From Ralstonia insidiosa (GTDB lineage: Bacteria > Pseudomonadota > Gammaproteobacteria > Burkholderiales > Burkholderiaceae): DNA of 64,000 bases. The notes beneath the pieces are model-generated. The model worked only from the letters and a program-made list of their open reading frames with translations, was not told where the DNA came from and searched no databases. Within the stretch, counting starts at the first letter, position 1, and every line of letters begins with the position of its first letter. Shown one piece after another: positions 63,740 through 64,000 of the stretch. The DNA lies in contig NZ_VZPV01000002.1 in the NCBI RefSeq assembly GCF_008801405.1, positions 806,001 to 870,000 on the forward strand, read 5' to 3'. The translations under genes were made by a program, and so were the position numbers.

Positions 63740-64000
63740 TCAGGTGACGGGCTGAAACTCGGGGAACACGGCAGCGGCCTGCACTGGCTGTTTGGTCATG
63801 CAGACCTCGAACAGGCGGCTGCTCAACCAACCCGCCAGCCAGGCCTGCAGCGCGGGCATGGGCTGCGCTGCAAACCAATCCGGCTGCACCGCCGCAAACT
63901 GCCGGACGAATGGAAAGATCGCCAGATCCGTCGCGCACGGCGTTGCGCCGCCAAGATACCGCTGTGCCTGTAACCTGGTTTCCAGCGGGGTCAGCAGTGT
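63740..64000 (-). CDS. glutathione S-transferase-like protein, C-terminal part (cut by window end)
   Basis: The last 86 residues of a GST-type protein: TPLETRLQAQRYLGGATPCATDLAIFPFVRQFAAVQPDWFAAQPMPALQAWLAGWLSSRLFEVCMTK, the all-helical C-terminal domain with the N-cap box region (TPCATDLAIFPF). The thioredoxin-like N-terminal domain lies beyond the window. Probably the first gene of the operon with the methyltransferase. Confidence 0.8.
   Translation of the reverse strand, partial: TLLTPLETRLQAQRYLGGATPCATDLAIFPFVRQFAAVQPDWFAAQPMPALQAWLAGWLSSRLFEVCMTKQPVQAAAVFPEFQPVT

Overview
The window reads as a high-GC betaproteobacterial chromosome, most consistent with Ralstonia or a close Burkholderiaceae relative. 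Indicators are the SolR-type LuxR protein, the single-chain 1643-residue NAD-glutamate dehydrogenase, the kbl plus short-chain threonine dehydrogenase operon, small proteins of a type I associate with Ralstonia, and the general codon use. This assignment is inference from family knowledge; no search was run. There are no rRNA or tRNA genes, no CRISPR array and no complete insertion sequence. Most of the window is accessory, regulatory or metabolic chromosome.

Layout. 0-9.6 kb: a D-tartrate-dehydratase-like enolase-superfamily enzyme, a solo LuxR regulator, an EAL-CBS-GGDEF protein, a MerR regulator with its own long-spacer promoter, a DUF4349 lipoprotein, and an AhpD/FMN-split-barrel/NTF2 operon divergent from its LysR regulator. 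9.6-13 kb: an APC amino-acid permease and a MATE exporter. 13-14.75 kb: a segment of atypical composition carrying an Imm22-like immunity gene and two unknown genes, bracketed by paired inverted repeats. 14.8-17.9 kb: an XRE-cupin regulator divergent from the threonine-to-glycine operon kbl-tdh. 18.6-26 kb: an atypical NarL-type regulator, small enzymes, a Vgb-like beta-propeller protein, and hscC followed by a J-like/TonB membrane protein. 26-34.9 kb: the large glutamate dehydrogenase, a MerR regulator divergent from an old-yellow-enzyme gene, chrA and a putative metallopeptidase.

35-53.6 kb is the most coherent block, dedicated to surface adhesion. It holds a complete chaperone-usher fimbrial operon (pilin, usher, chaperone, tip adhesin), a 1465-residue trimeric autotransporter adhesin, three RcsB/BvgA-like response-regulator loci (two intact, one decayed), a BvgS/RcsC-like hybrid kinase ending in an Hpt domain, and a degenerate OmpR-type regulator. 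One response-regulator locus is duplicated together with a convergent 62-codon open frame. That small frame stays intact in both copies although one regulator copy is broken. A penicillin-V-acylase/choloylglycine-hydrolase-like gene lies between the copies. Ten perfect CGGCGAC heptamers follow the kinase gene.

53.6-64 kb holds small conserved proteins, a palindromic repeat, a PL7-type lipoprotein with an altered catalytic motif, and a compact chemosensory-like operon. That operon encodes a sensor-HAMP-Hpt-ATPase protein without a CheW-like domain, a minimal MCP-like coiled coil, a CheX-like phosphatase and a CheY. Then come a TlpA-like redoxin, Ohr, a SAM methyltransferase and a GST cut by the window end.

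The best candidates for undescribed biology are the chemosensory-like module (56.2-60.2 kb), the duplicated regulator/microprotein locus inside the adhesion block, and the repeat-bracketed immunity cassette.
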